A DNA stretch of 64,000 nt, taken from NCBI RefSeq assembly GCF_039531695.1, contig NZ_BAAAQN010000027.1, positions 69,620-133,619 of the forward strand. Reading direction: 5' to 3'. This document shows, in pieces, positions 52,925 to 60,641 of this stretch (its first letter is position 1; each line of letters opens with the position of its first letter). Source of the DNA: Catenulispora yoronensis. Lineage in GTDB: Bacteria; Actinomycetota; Actinomycetes; Streptomycetales; Catenulisporaceae. Under the pieces are notes generated by a model. That model saw only the letters and a program-made list of their open reading frames with translations. It had not been told where the DNA came from and made no database searches. Position numbers and translations under genes: made by a program.

Positions 52925-53818
52925 GTGACCGGAACCGCCGCCCCCGCCCCGACCGGCCTGCTCGTGCTGGCCGGCACCCCCATCGGCCAGGACGGGGACG
53001 CCCCGCCCCGGCTGGCCGCCGAGCTGGCGTCGGCCGACGTCATCGCCACCGAGGACACCCGCCGCCTCAAGCGGCTGCTGACGGTCCTGGACGTCGCCCC
53101 GACCGGGCGCGTGGTGTCGTACTTCGAGGCCAACGAGACCGCCCGCACCCCGGACCTGCTGCGCGAGCTGCTGGCCGGCGCCCGCGTGGTGGTGGTGACC
53201 GACGCCGGGATGCCGTCGGTCTCCGACCCCGGCTACCGCCTGGTCGCCGCCGCGGTGGAGGCCGGCGTCCGGGTCACGGCGGTGCCGGGCCCGTCCGCGG
53301 TCCTGACCGCCCTGGCCGTCTCCGGCCTGCCGGTCGACCGCTTCTGCTTCGAGGGCTTCCTGCCCCGCAAGGGCGGCGGCCGCTCCTCCCGGCTGGCGGA
53401 CCTGGCCACCGAGCCGCGGACGATGGTGTTCTTCGAGGCCCCGCACCGCCTGGCCGCCTCCCTCACCGACATGGCGACCGCCTTCGGCGCCGAGCGCCGC
53501 GCCGCCGTCTGCCGGGAACTGACGAAGACCTACGAGGAGATCAAGCGCGGCGGCCTGGCCGAACTGGCCGCCTGGGCCACCCAGGGCGAGGTCCGCGGCG
53601 AGATCACGGTCGTGGTCGCGGGCGCCGACCCGGCCGCCGGCAAGGACCTGACCCCCGCCGAACTCGCCGAGCTGGTGTTCGCCCGCGAGGAGGCCGGCGG
53701 CCTGCGCCGCAAGGAGGCGATCGCGGAGGTCGCCGCGGAGGTGGGCCTGCCGAAGCGGGAGGTGTTCGACGCGGTGGTGGCGGCGAAGGAGAAGGAGGAG
53801 GAAGCGGAGGAGGGGTAG
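52925..53818 (+). CDS. rsmI: 16S rRNA (cytidine1402-2'-O)-methyltransferase RsmI
   Basis: This 297-aa tetrapyrrole-methylase-fold enzyme modifies C1402 in the ribosomal P-site. LVLAGTPIGQDGDAPPRLAA, ADVIATEDTRRLKRLL, VTDAGMPSVSDPGYRLV and VPGPSAVLTALAVSGLP are RsmI hallmarks; FFEAPHRL lies mid-protein. I chose GTG 52925; a TTG at 52907 would add six residues. The last 12 residues are Glu/Lys-rich. It is divergent from pmt. Confidence 0.92.
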   Translation: MTGTAAPAPTGLLVLAGTPIGQDGDAPPRLAAELASADVIATEDTRRLKRLLTVLDVAPTGRVVSYFEANETARTPDLLRELLAGARVVVVTDAGMPSVSDPGYRLVAAAVEAGVRVTAVPGPSAVLTALAVSGLPVDRFCFEGFLPRKGGGRSSRLADLATEPRTMVFFEAPHRLAASLTDMATAFGAERRAAVCRELTKTYEEIKRGGLAELAAWATQGEVRGEITVVVAGADPAAGKDLTPAELAELVFAREEAGGLRRKEAIAEVAAEVGLPKREVFDAVVAAKEKEEEAEEG

Positions 53819-53854
53819 GCCGGTGGCGGCGAGTCGGGTGGCGGCACCCGGCCC

Positions 53855-53877
53855 AAGTTGTACAACTTCTTGTACAA
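53855..53877 (+). promoter_or_regulatory. Double palindromic operator of yefM-yoeB
   Basis: AAGTTGTACAACTT (53855-53868) is a perfect palindrome and contains TTGTACAA, which recurs at 53870-53877; centres are 12 nt apart. E. coli YefM-YoeB binds TTGTACA repeats, so autoregulation of this pair is expected. Confidence 0.8.
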
Positions 53878-53904
53878 CCAGGACCTTGGACAGCGGAGGC
53901 GAAC

Positions 53905-54171
53905 ATGCGCACGCTCACCTTCTCCGACACCCGTGCTCACTTTGCTGAAACCCTCAACAAGGTTGTCGACGACCGCGAGCCGGTCATCGTCACCCGCGCC
54001 AACCGGGAAGCGGTGGTGATCATGCCGCTCGACGAATACGAGTCGATGCGGGAGACCTTGTACCTGCTTCGATCTCCGGCGAACGCGCGGCGGCTGTTCC
54101 ACGCGATTGAGGAGATGGAGAGCGGTGGCGGGCAGGTGCGTGAGCTCATCGACCCGGACGCACAGCCTTGA
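53905..54171 (+). CDS. yefM: YefM-type antitoxin
   Basis: This 88-aa Phd/YefM-family antitoxin shows FSDTRAHFAETLNKVVDDRE, PVIVTRANREAVVIMPLDEY and ESMRETLYLL. The N-terminal half binds DNA as a dimer, and the C-terminal half binds and blocks YoeB. ATG start after GGAGG. The stop overlaps the toxin start (TTGA), so translation of the toxin is coupled to that of the antitoxin. Confidence 0.93.
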   Translation: MRTLTFSDTRAHFAETLNKVVDDREPVIVTRANREAVVIMPLDEYESMRETLYLLRSPANARRLFHAIEEMESGGGQVRELIDPDAQP

Positions 54172-54428
54172 AGATCGTATTCAGTACGCGGGGGTGGGAT
54201 GACTACCTCTGGTGCCAGGCGCAGGACCGCAAGGTGGCCAAGAGGGTGAACCTGCTGATCCAGGACATCGTCCGCAACGGGAACGCCGAGGGCATCGGCA
54301 AACCCGAAGCCCTGAAACACAACTTCGGCGGTTACTGGTCACGCCGGATCACCGACGAGCACCATCTCGTCTACCTCGCTGTCGACGACGAGGTCCGCAT
54401 CGCGCAGTGCCGCTACCACTACGGCTGA
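54168..54428 (+). CDS. yoeB: YoeB-type mRNA interferase toxin
   Basis: This 86-aa ribosome-dependent mRNA interferase starts at TTG. The catalytic set of E. coli YoeB (Glu46, Arg65, His83, Tyr84) appears here as E47 in KPEALKHN, an Arg in WSRRI (R59/R60), H84 and Y85 in CRYHYG. The length matches the family (84-86). It inhibits translation when the antitoxin is degraded. An intact active site suggests a functional pair. Confidence 0.93.
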   Translation: MKIVFSTRGWDDYLWCQAQDRKVAKRVNLLIQDIVRNGNAEGIGKPEALKHNFGGYWSRRITDEHHLVYLAVDDEVRIAQCRYHYG

Positions 54429-54511
54429 CCCCGTCCCGCCCCGCCGTCCACTATCTGGACCCCCGCCGAACCGCACCGGTCCGCACCCCCGCGCCGGATA
54501 CCCTAGTCACC

Positions 54512-56329
54512 ATGCCGTCCACCCAGCGCACCATCCTCACCGCCGTGGCGTGGCCCTACGCCAACGGCCCCCGCCACATCGGGCACGTCTCCGGCTTCGG
54601 GGTTCCGTCCGACGTCTTCAGCCGCTACCAGCGGATGGCGGGCAACCGGGTGCTGATGGTCAGCGGGACCGACGAGCACGGCACGCCGATCCTGGTGCAG
54701 GCCGACAAGGAGGGCGTCACCGCCCGGGAGCTGGCCGACCGGTACAACCGGGTCATCGCCGAGGACCTGAAGTCGCTGGGCCTGGCCTACGACCTGTTCA
54801 CCCGGACCACCACGCGCAACCACTACGCCGTGGTGCAGGAGATGTTCAAGGGCCTGCACGACAACGGGTACATCTTCGCCAAGACCACGATGGGCGCCAT
54901 CTCGCCGTCCACCGGGCGCACGCTGCCCGACCGCTACATCGAGGGCACCTGTCCGATCTGCGGGTACGACGGCGCGCGCGGCGACCAGTGCGACAACTGC
55001 GGCAACCAGCTGGACCCGGACCGCCTGATCAACCCGCGCTCGCGGATCAACGGCGAGACGCCGAAGTTCATCGAGACCGAGCAGTTCTTCCTGGACCTGC
55101 CCTCCTTCGCCGCGGTGCTCGGCGGCTGGCTGCAGGAGCAGAAGACCTGGCGTCCCAACGTCCTGAAGTTCTCGCTGAACCTGCTGGACGACCTCCAGCC
55201 CCGCGCCATCTCCCGCGACCTGGACTGGGGCGTCCCGGTCCCGCTCGAGGGCTGGGTCGACCGCCCGGACAAGAAGCTCTACGTCTGGTTCGACGCCGTC
55301 GTCGGCTACCTCAGCGCCTCCGTCGAGTGGGCCCGCCGCACCGGCGACCCGGACGCCTGGCGCGCCTTCTGGCAGGTCGGCCCGAACGGCGAGGCCCCGG
55401 ACGCCTACTACTTCATGGGCAAGGACAACATCGTCTTCCACTCCGAGATCTGGCCGGCGATGCTGCTGGGCTACGACGGCCGGGGCGACAAGGGCGGCAC
55501 CGCCGGCTCGCTCGGCGAGCTGAGCCTGCCGCACGAGGTGGTGAGCTCGGAGTTCCTCACCATGGAGGGCCGCAAGTTCTCCTCCTCCCGGGCCGTGGTC
55601 ATCTACGTGCGCGACTTCCTGTCCCGCTACGACGCCGACGCCCTGCGCTACTACATCACCGCCGCCGGCCCGGAGACCCAGGACACCGACTTCACCTGGT
55701 CGGAGTTCCTGCGCCGCAACAACGACGAGCTGGTCGCCGGCTGGGGCAACCTGGTCAACCGGGCCATCTCGATGGCCGCCAAGAACCTCGGCGAGATCCC
55801 GGCCCCGGGCGAGCTCACCGCCGAGGACGAGGCCCTGCTGGCCACCGCCCGCGGCGCCTTCCAGACCGTCGGCGACCTGCTGGACCGCTGCCGCTTCAAG
55901 GCCGCGCTGGCCGAGGCCATGCGAGTGGTGGCCGACGCCAACAAGTACGTCTCCGACCACGAGCCCTGGAAGCTGGCCAAGACCGACCCGGCCCGGATGG
56001 CGACGGTCCTGCACGTCACCCTGCAGGTCGTCGACGACGCCAAGACCCTGCTCACCCCGTTCCTGCCGTTCTCCTCCGAGAAGGTCTTCCACCTGCTCGG
56101 CGGCGAGGGCACCTGGTCGGCGATGCCGGAGCTGCGCGAGGTCGAGGACCTGGACGGCGGCCCGGGCTACCCGGTGCTGACCGGCGACTACCAGGCCGCG
56201 CTGGCCCGCTGGGAGTCCACGCCGATCGCGGTCGGCCGCGCGCTCCAGCCCCCGACGCCGATCTTCAAGAAGCTGGACCCGTCGATCGTCGACGAGGAGC
56301 TGGCCCGGCTCGGCGGCGAGACGGCGTAG
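54512..56329 (+). CDS. metG: Methionyl-tRNA synthetase
   Basis: This 605-aa enzyme charges tRNA-Met. The HIGH motif is at 22-25 (PRHIGH). A zinc knuckle of four Cys lies at about 147-163 (CPICGYDG then CDNCG). The KMSKS-equivalent is KFSSSR at 355-360, with the anticodon-binding helical domain at the C-terminus (about 400-605). The dimerising C-terminal extension of long MetG enzymes is absent, as in other actinobacteria. ATG start, with tatD following 4 nt after the stop. Confidence 0.95.
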   Translation: MPSTQRTILTAVAWPYANGPRHIGHVSGFGVPSDVFSRYQRMAGNRVLMVSGTDEHGTPILVQADKEGVTARELADRYNRVIAEDLKSLGLAYDLFTRTTTRNHYAVVQEMFKGLHDNGYIFAKTTMGAISPSTGRTLPDRYIEGTCPICGYDGARGDQCDNCGNQLDPDRLINPRSRINGETPKFIETEQFFLDLPSFAAVLGGWLQEQKTWRPNVLKFSLNLLDDLQPRAISRDLDWGVPVPLEGWVDRPDKKLYVWFDAVVGYLSASVEWARRTGDPDAWRAFWQVGPNGEAPDAYYFMGKDNIVFHSEIWPAMLLGYDGRGDKGGTAGSLGELSLPHEVVSSEFLTMEGRKFSSSRAVVIYVRDFLSRYDADALRYYITAAGPETQDTDFTWSEFLRRNNDELVAGWGNLVNRAISMAAKNLGEIPAPGELTAEDEALLATARGAFQTVGDLLDRCRFKAALAEAMRVVADANKYVSDHEPWKLAKTDPARMATVLHVTLQVVDDAKTLLTPFLPFSSEKVFHLLGGEGTWSAMPELREVEDLDGGPGYPVLTGDYQAALARWESTPIAVGRALQPPTPIFKKLDPSIVDEELARLGGETA

Positions 56330-56333
56330 CGCC

Positions 56334-57269
56334 GTGGCCGACAGCACCGGCGCCGCCGAGGACAAGAAGCGCAAGCGCAAGTCCAAGGAGCGCGACGAGA
56401 CTCCGCCCCCGGCGCCGGAACCCCTTCCGGCGCCGGTCGGCGACAGCCACACACATATGGACCTCCAGGAGCCGGCGGCCGCCGACATCATCGCGGCCGC
56501 CGACCGGGTGAACGTCCGCACCCTGGTCCAGGTCGGCATCGACGTCCCGTCCTCGCACACCGCCGCCGCCCTGGCCGCCGAGCACGAGCGGGTCCACGCC
56601 GCCGTCGCCCTGCACCCCAACGAGGCCCCGCGCCTGGTGCTCGGCGACCCCGACGGCTGGTCCGGGCAGCGCCGCGGCCCCGGCGGCCGCGAGGCGCTGG
56701 AGGAGGCGCTCGCCGAGATCGACAAGCTCGCCGCGCAGGAGCAGGTCCGCGGCATCGGCGAGACCGGCCTGGACTACTTCCGCACCGGCCCGGACGGCGT
56801 CGCGGCCCAGCAGGAGTCCTTCCGCGCCCACATCGCCATCGCCAAGCGCCACGGCAAGGCCCTGGTGATCCACGACCGCGACGCGCACGAGGACGTCCTG
56901 CGCATCCTCATCGAGGAGGGTTCCCCCGAAACAGTGGTCTTCCACTGCTATTCGGGTGACGCCGCGATGGCGGAGATCTGCGCCGAACGGGGCTACTACA
57001 TGTCCTTCGCCGGCAACGTCACCTACAAGTCGAACCAGGCATTGCAGGAGGCGCTCCGGGTGGCTCCGCTGGACCGGATCCTGGTGGAGACCGACGCCCC
57101 GTTCCTCACTCCGCTCCCTTATAGAGGACGCCCGAACGCGCCGTACCTGGTGCCCTACACGGTGCGCGCGATGGCCGCCCTGCGCGGCATGGACGGCGAG
57201 GCCGGCCTGACCGAGCTCTGCCACGCCCTCGACGCCAACCTCCGCGATGCCTTCCAGGTCCAGGCATAA
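56334..57269 (+). CDS. tatD: TatD family metal-dependent hydrolase/DNase
   Basis: This 311-aa TIM-barrel enzyme has a basic N-terminus (KKRKRKSKERDE, about 11-22), then GDSHTHMDLQE (HxH metal site), GIGETGLDYFR, ALVIHDRDAHEDVL, VVFHCYSGD and LVETDAPFLTP. This is the full TatD pattern. Members act as 3'-5' DNases or D-aminoacyl hydrolases. GTG start, 4 nt after metG; the metG-tatD-rpfB-rsmA-ispE order is a classic actinobacterial arrangement. Confidence 0.92.
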   Translation: MADSTGAAEDKKRKRKSKERDETPPPAPEPLPAPVGDSHTHMDLQEPAAADIIAAADRVNVRTLVQVGIDVPSSHTAAALAAEHERVHAAVALHPNEAPRLVLGDPDGWSGQRRGPGGREALEEALAEIDKLAAQEQVRGIGETGLDYFRTGPDGVAAQQESFRAHIAIAKRHGKALVIHDRDAHEDVLRILIEEGSPETVVFHCYSGDAAMAEICAERGYYMSFAGNVTYKSNQALQEALRVAPLDRILVETDAPFLTPLPYRGRPNAPYLVPYTVRAMAALRGMDGEAGLTELCHALDANLRDAFQVQA

Positions 57270-57457
57270 CTTCGTCATATCAGTCGACAGACAGCCGACC
57301 TGGGCTCAAAGGGACGCGGTAGGACATCCAGCGGACCCGCGCTAGCGGCACCCGCCGATTGCCCGCTACTGTCTGCTCGGCAGCCGGATCGACGCACCCG
57401 CACCGGGACCGATGAGGACCCCGCGTCGTAGCCGGACACCACGAGGTCTGGATCAGC

Positions 57458-58585
57458 GTGAGCAGCAGGCGTTCCGCTAGTCGGCACAGCGAGGGTTCCA
57501 AGGCTAAGGTCCGCGCCGTCCAGGGCACGGTCCTGCTCGGGCTCGTCGGAGGCGTGGGCGCCTACGTCGGCTTCGACAAGACGGTCCACATCACCGTGGA
57601 CGGCCAAGAGCGCACCATCCACACCTTCGACGGCAAGGTCGCCGACGTCCTGAAGGCCCAGGGCATCACCACCGGGGAGCACGACTCCGTGGCCCCGGCG
57701 CCGGGGGAGAACCTGGTCGACGGCGAGACGATCGCCGTCAACTACGGCCGCCAGCTCGACGTCACCGTCGACGGCGCCGACAAGAAGATCTGGACCACCG
57801 CCGGCACTGTGGCCGATGCCATGGGCGGGATGGACCTGCGGGGTCAGAACCCGTACGTGTCGGTGAACCGCGACCAGCCCATCGGCCGCCAGGGCCTGGC
57901 CTTCGAGGTCCGCACCCGGCGCCACGTGAACATACTCGTCGACGGCAAGTCGGTCCCGGTCGACACCACCGCGCCCACCGTGGCCCAGGCGCTCGCCGAG
58001 GCCGGCGTGACGCTGGCCGGCCAGGACACCGCGAACCCGGACCCGGGGACCTTCCCGGCCGAGGGCCTGACCATCACGGTCGAGCGGATCGTCGGCACCC
58101 AGGACACCAAGCAGGAAGCGATCCCGTTCTCCACGACCGAGCAGTCGGACCCGACCGCCTACGTGGGCTCGCGCAAGACCGTCACGCAGGGCGTGCCGGG
58201 CGTGCAGCAGGTCGTCTACGCGAACCTGTCCATCAACGGTGTGAAGCAGCCGCCGAAGGTGGTCAGCAAGACCGTCACCAAGCAGCCGGTGAACGCGGTG
58301 GTGAAGGTCGGCACCAAGCCGGTCCCGAACAGCGTGGCCGGGGCCGACGCCCTGAACTGGGCCGGCCTGGCCAAGTGCGAGTCCGGCGGCAACCCCAAGT
58401 CGGTGGGCGGCGGCGGCCTGTACTTCGGCCTCTACCAGTTCTCCCCGTCGACCTGGGCCGCGATGGGCGGCTCGGGCCTGCCGTCGAACGCCACGCCGGA
58501 GGAGCAGACCTACCGCGCCAAGCTGCTGTACGTGCGCTCCGGCGCTGGGCAGTGGCCGGTCTGCGGGCGGAACCTGTTCACCTGA
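57458..58585 (+). CDS. rpfB: Resuscitation-promoting factor (RpfB-like)
   Basis: This 375-aa exported wall-lytic protein has a membrane/signal segment (about 22-38), three DUF348 domains (about 45-90, 100-147 and 152-197) and a G5 domain (about 210-285). A transglycosylase-like Rpf domain (about 300-375) follows; catalytic E308 lies in KCESGGNPKS, and GLYFGLYQFSPSTWAAMGG completes it. Rpf enzymes cleave peptidoglycan to allow growth from dormancy. GTG start. I looked for a c-di-AMP riboswitch in the 188-nt leader and could not identify one. Confidence 0.93.
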   Translation: MSSRRSASRHSEGSKAKVRAVQGTVLLGLVGGVGAYVGFDKTVHITVDGQERTIHTFDGKVADVLKAQGITTGEHDSVAPAPGENLVDGETIAVNYGRQLDVTVDGADKKIWTTAGTVADAMGGMDLRGQNPYVSVNRDQPIGRQGLAFEVRTRRHVNILVDGKSVPVDTTAPTVAQALAEAGVTLAGQDTANPDPGTFPAEGLTITVERIVGTQDTKQEAIPFSTTEQSDPTAYVGSRKTVTQGVPGVQQVVYANLSINGVKQPPKVVSKTVTKQPVNAVVKVGTKPVPNSVAGADALNWAGLAKCESGGNPKSVGGGGLYFGLYQFSPSTWAAMGGSGLPSNATPEEQTYRAKLLYVRSGAGQWPVCGRNLFT

Positions 58586-58645
58586 CCGGTCGCCGAGGCC
58601 GCGCCGTGCCGCCGCACACAGCGGCGCGGCATACGATGGCTCGCG

Positions 58646-59620
58646 ATGTCCGACAAGCCGCACTCCGCACCGTTGCCCGCCGAGCAGGCCGCGCCCGCCG
58701 CGCCCGCCGAACAGGGCGCGCCCGCCGAACAGGCCGCGCCCGGCCGCCTCCCGGCCCGCCTCCTCGGCCCGTCCGAGGTCCGCAAGCTCGCCGAGCGGCT
58801 CGGCGTCTCGCCGACCAAGAAGCTCGGCCAGAACTTCGTGATCGACCCGAACACCATCCGCCGCATCGTGCGCGCCGGCGACGTCACCGCCGACGACGTG
58901 GTGGTCGAGGTCGGACCCGGCCTCGGCTCGCTGACCCTGGGCCTGCTGGACGTGGCGCGCCGCGTGGTCGCCGTCGAGATCGACCCGACGCTGGCCGCCG
59001 CGCTGCCGGACACGCTCGCCGAGTACGCGCCCGGGATCGCGGCCGGCGAGGTGGAGTTCGAGCTCGTGCACGCCGACGCGCTGCGCGTCGCCGAGCTGCC
59101 CGGCCCGCCGCCGACCGCCCTGGTGGCGAACCTGCCCTACAACGTGGCCGTGCCGGTCCTGCTGCACATGCTGGAGCGCTTCCCCAGCATCGAGCGCACC
59201 CTGATCATGGTGCAGGCCGAGGTCGCCGACCGCCTGGCCGCCGAGCCCGGCTCGCGGGTCTACGGCGTGCCCTCGGTGAAGGCCCGCTGGTACGCCGACG
59301 TGAAACGCGCCGGCTCGATCGGCCGCAACGTGTTCTGGCCCGCGCCGAACGTCGACTCCGGCCTGGTGCGCCTGGACCGCCGCCCCGCGCCGCCCACGGC
59401 GCTCGTGGACCGCCGGGACGTGTTCGCCGCCGTCGACGCGGCGTTCGCCCAGCGCCGCAAGACCCTGCGATCGGCCCTGGGCGGCTGGGCCGGTTCCCCG
59501 GCCGCCGCCGAGCGGGCGCTGGTCGCCGCCGGGATCGACCCGGGCGCGCGCGGCGAGACGCTGACCGTCGAGCAGTACGCCCGGCTGGCGGAGCACCGGC
59601 CGAAGGCGGACGCCTCGTGA
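58646..59620 (+). CDS. rsmA: 16S rRNA (A1518/A1519) dimethyltransferase RsmA/KsgA
   Basis: This 324-aa rRNA adenine dimethyltransferase shows KKLGQNFVIDPNTIRRIV, VVEVGPGLGSLTLGLL (SAM motif I), VAVEIDP and VANLPYNVAVPVLLHML (catalytic NLPY), then VFWPAPNVDSGLVRLDRRP. The first 45 residues are an Ala/Pro-rich extension with repeated GAPAEQAAP-type units. ATG start. Its stop overlaps ispE (GTGA). Confidence 0.94.
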   Translation: MSDKPHSAPLPAEQAAPAAPAEQGAPAEQAAPGRLPARLLGPSEVRKLAERLGVSPTKKLGQNFVIDPNTIRRIVRAGDVTADDVVVEVGPGLGSLTLGLLDVARRVVAVEIDPTLAAALPDTLAEYAPGIAAGEVEFELVHADALRVAELPGPPPTALVANLPYNVAVPVLLHMLERFPSIERTLIMVQAEVADRLAAEPGSRVYGVPSVKARWYADVKRAGSIGRNVFWPAPNVDSGLVRLDRRPAPPTALVDRRDVFAAVDAAFAQRRKTLRSALGGWAGSPAAAERALVAAGIDPGARGETLTVEQYARLAEHRPKADAS

Positions 59621-60567
59621 CCGCCGCCGCCCTCACCCCCGAGGACGAGCCCCGTCCCCGCCTCACCGAGTCGGTCACGGTCCGGGTCCCGGCCAAGGTG
59701 AACCTGGCGCTCTCGGTCGGCCCGCCGCGCCCGGACGGCTACCACGACCTGGCCACCGTCTTCCACGCCGTGGGCCTGTTCGACGAGGTCTGCGCCGCGG
59801 AGTCCGAGACGCTCACCCTCACCTGCGAGGGGGAGGGCGCCGCCGAGGTCCCGCTGGACGCGACCAATCTCGCCTGGCGCGCCGCCGTCCTGCTCGCCGA
59901 GACCACCGGCCGCCACCCGGCGGTGCGGCTGCACCTGGCCAAGGGCATCCCGGTCGCCGGCGGCATGGCCGGCGGTTCGGCCGACGCCGCCGGCGCGCTG
60001 GTGGCCTGCGACGCGCTGTGGGGCACCGGCCTGTCCCGCGACGAACTGCACAGCCTGGCCGCGCGCCTGGGCAGCGACGTCCCCTTCGCGCTCTACGGCG
60101 GCACCGCCATGGGCACCGGTCGCGGCGACCAGATCGCGCCGGTCCTGGCCCGCGGCGAGTTCCACTGGGTCTTCGCCTTCGCCCACGAGGGCCTGTCCAC
60201 CCCGGCGGTCTTCCGCGAGCTGGACCGGCTGCGCGAGGCGGCGGGGGAGGAGGCCCCGGCCCCGGGCGTGGACGACGAACTGCTGCGCGCGCTGCGCGCG
60301 GGCGACCCCGCCCTGCTCGGCGCCGCTCTGCGCAACGACCTGACGCGTCCGGCCACCTCGCTGCGCCCGGACCTGCGCGCCACCCTCCAGGCCGGCCGCG
60401 AGGCGGGCGCGATCGGCACCCTGCTCTCGGGGTCTGGGCCGACCTGCGCCTTCCTGGCGGCCGACGCGACCGGGGCCGCCGCGGTCGCCGAAGCCCTGGC
60501 CGCGGCCCCGTCGGTGCGCGCCGTGCGACGGGCCCTGGGTCCCGCTCCCGGCGCCCACGTGCTCTGA
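59617..60567 (+). CDS. ispE: 4-diphosphocytidyl-2-C-methyl-D-erythritol kinase IspE
   Basis: This 316-aa GHMP kinase of the MEP isoprenoid pathway shows VRVPAKVNLALSVGPPRPDG YHDL, KGIPVAGGMAGGSADAAGAL (ATP-binding) and LLSGSGPTCAFL (motif 3). It phosphorylates CDP-methylerythritol. GTG start overlapping the rsmA stop. Confidence 0.94.
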   Translation: MTAAALTPEDEPRPRLTESVTVRVPAKVNLALSVGPPRPDGYHDLATVFHAVGLFDEVCAAESETLTLTCEGEGAAEVPLDATNLAWRAAVLLAETTGRHPAVRLHLAKGIPVAGGMAGGSADAAGALVACDALWGTGLSRDELHSLAARLGSDVPFALYGGTAMGTGRGDQIAPVLARGEFHWVFAFAHEGLSTPAVFRELDRLREAAGEEAPAPGVDDELLRALRAGDPALLGAALRNDLTRPATSLRPDLRATLQAGREAGAIGTLLSGSGPTCAFLAADATGAAAVAEALAAAPSVRAVRRALGPAPGAHVL

Positions 60568-60641
60568 GTCGCTGTACCTTCAACGCCATGGCACCGCCTG
60601 GTGATAGCGGCGGTTACGATGGCCCCTCAGGAGGGGGCCCC

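Noticed and set aside
57270..57457. c-di-AMP (ydaO-type) riboswitch before the RpfB-like gene
   Set aside because: Such riboswitches precede some actinobacterial rpf genes, but I could not find the conserved core in this 188-nt leader.
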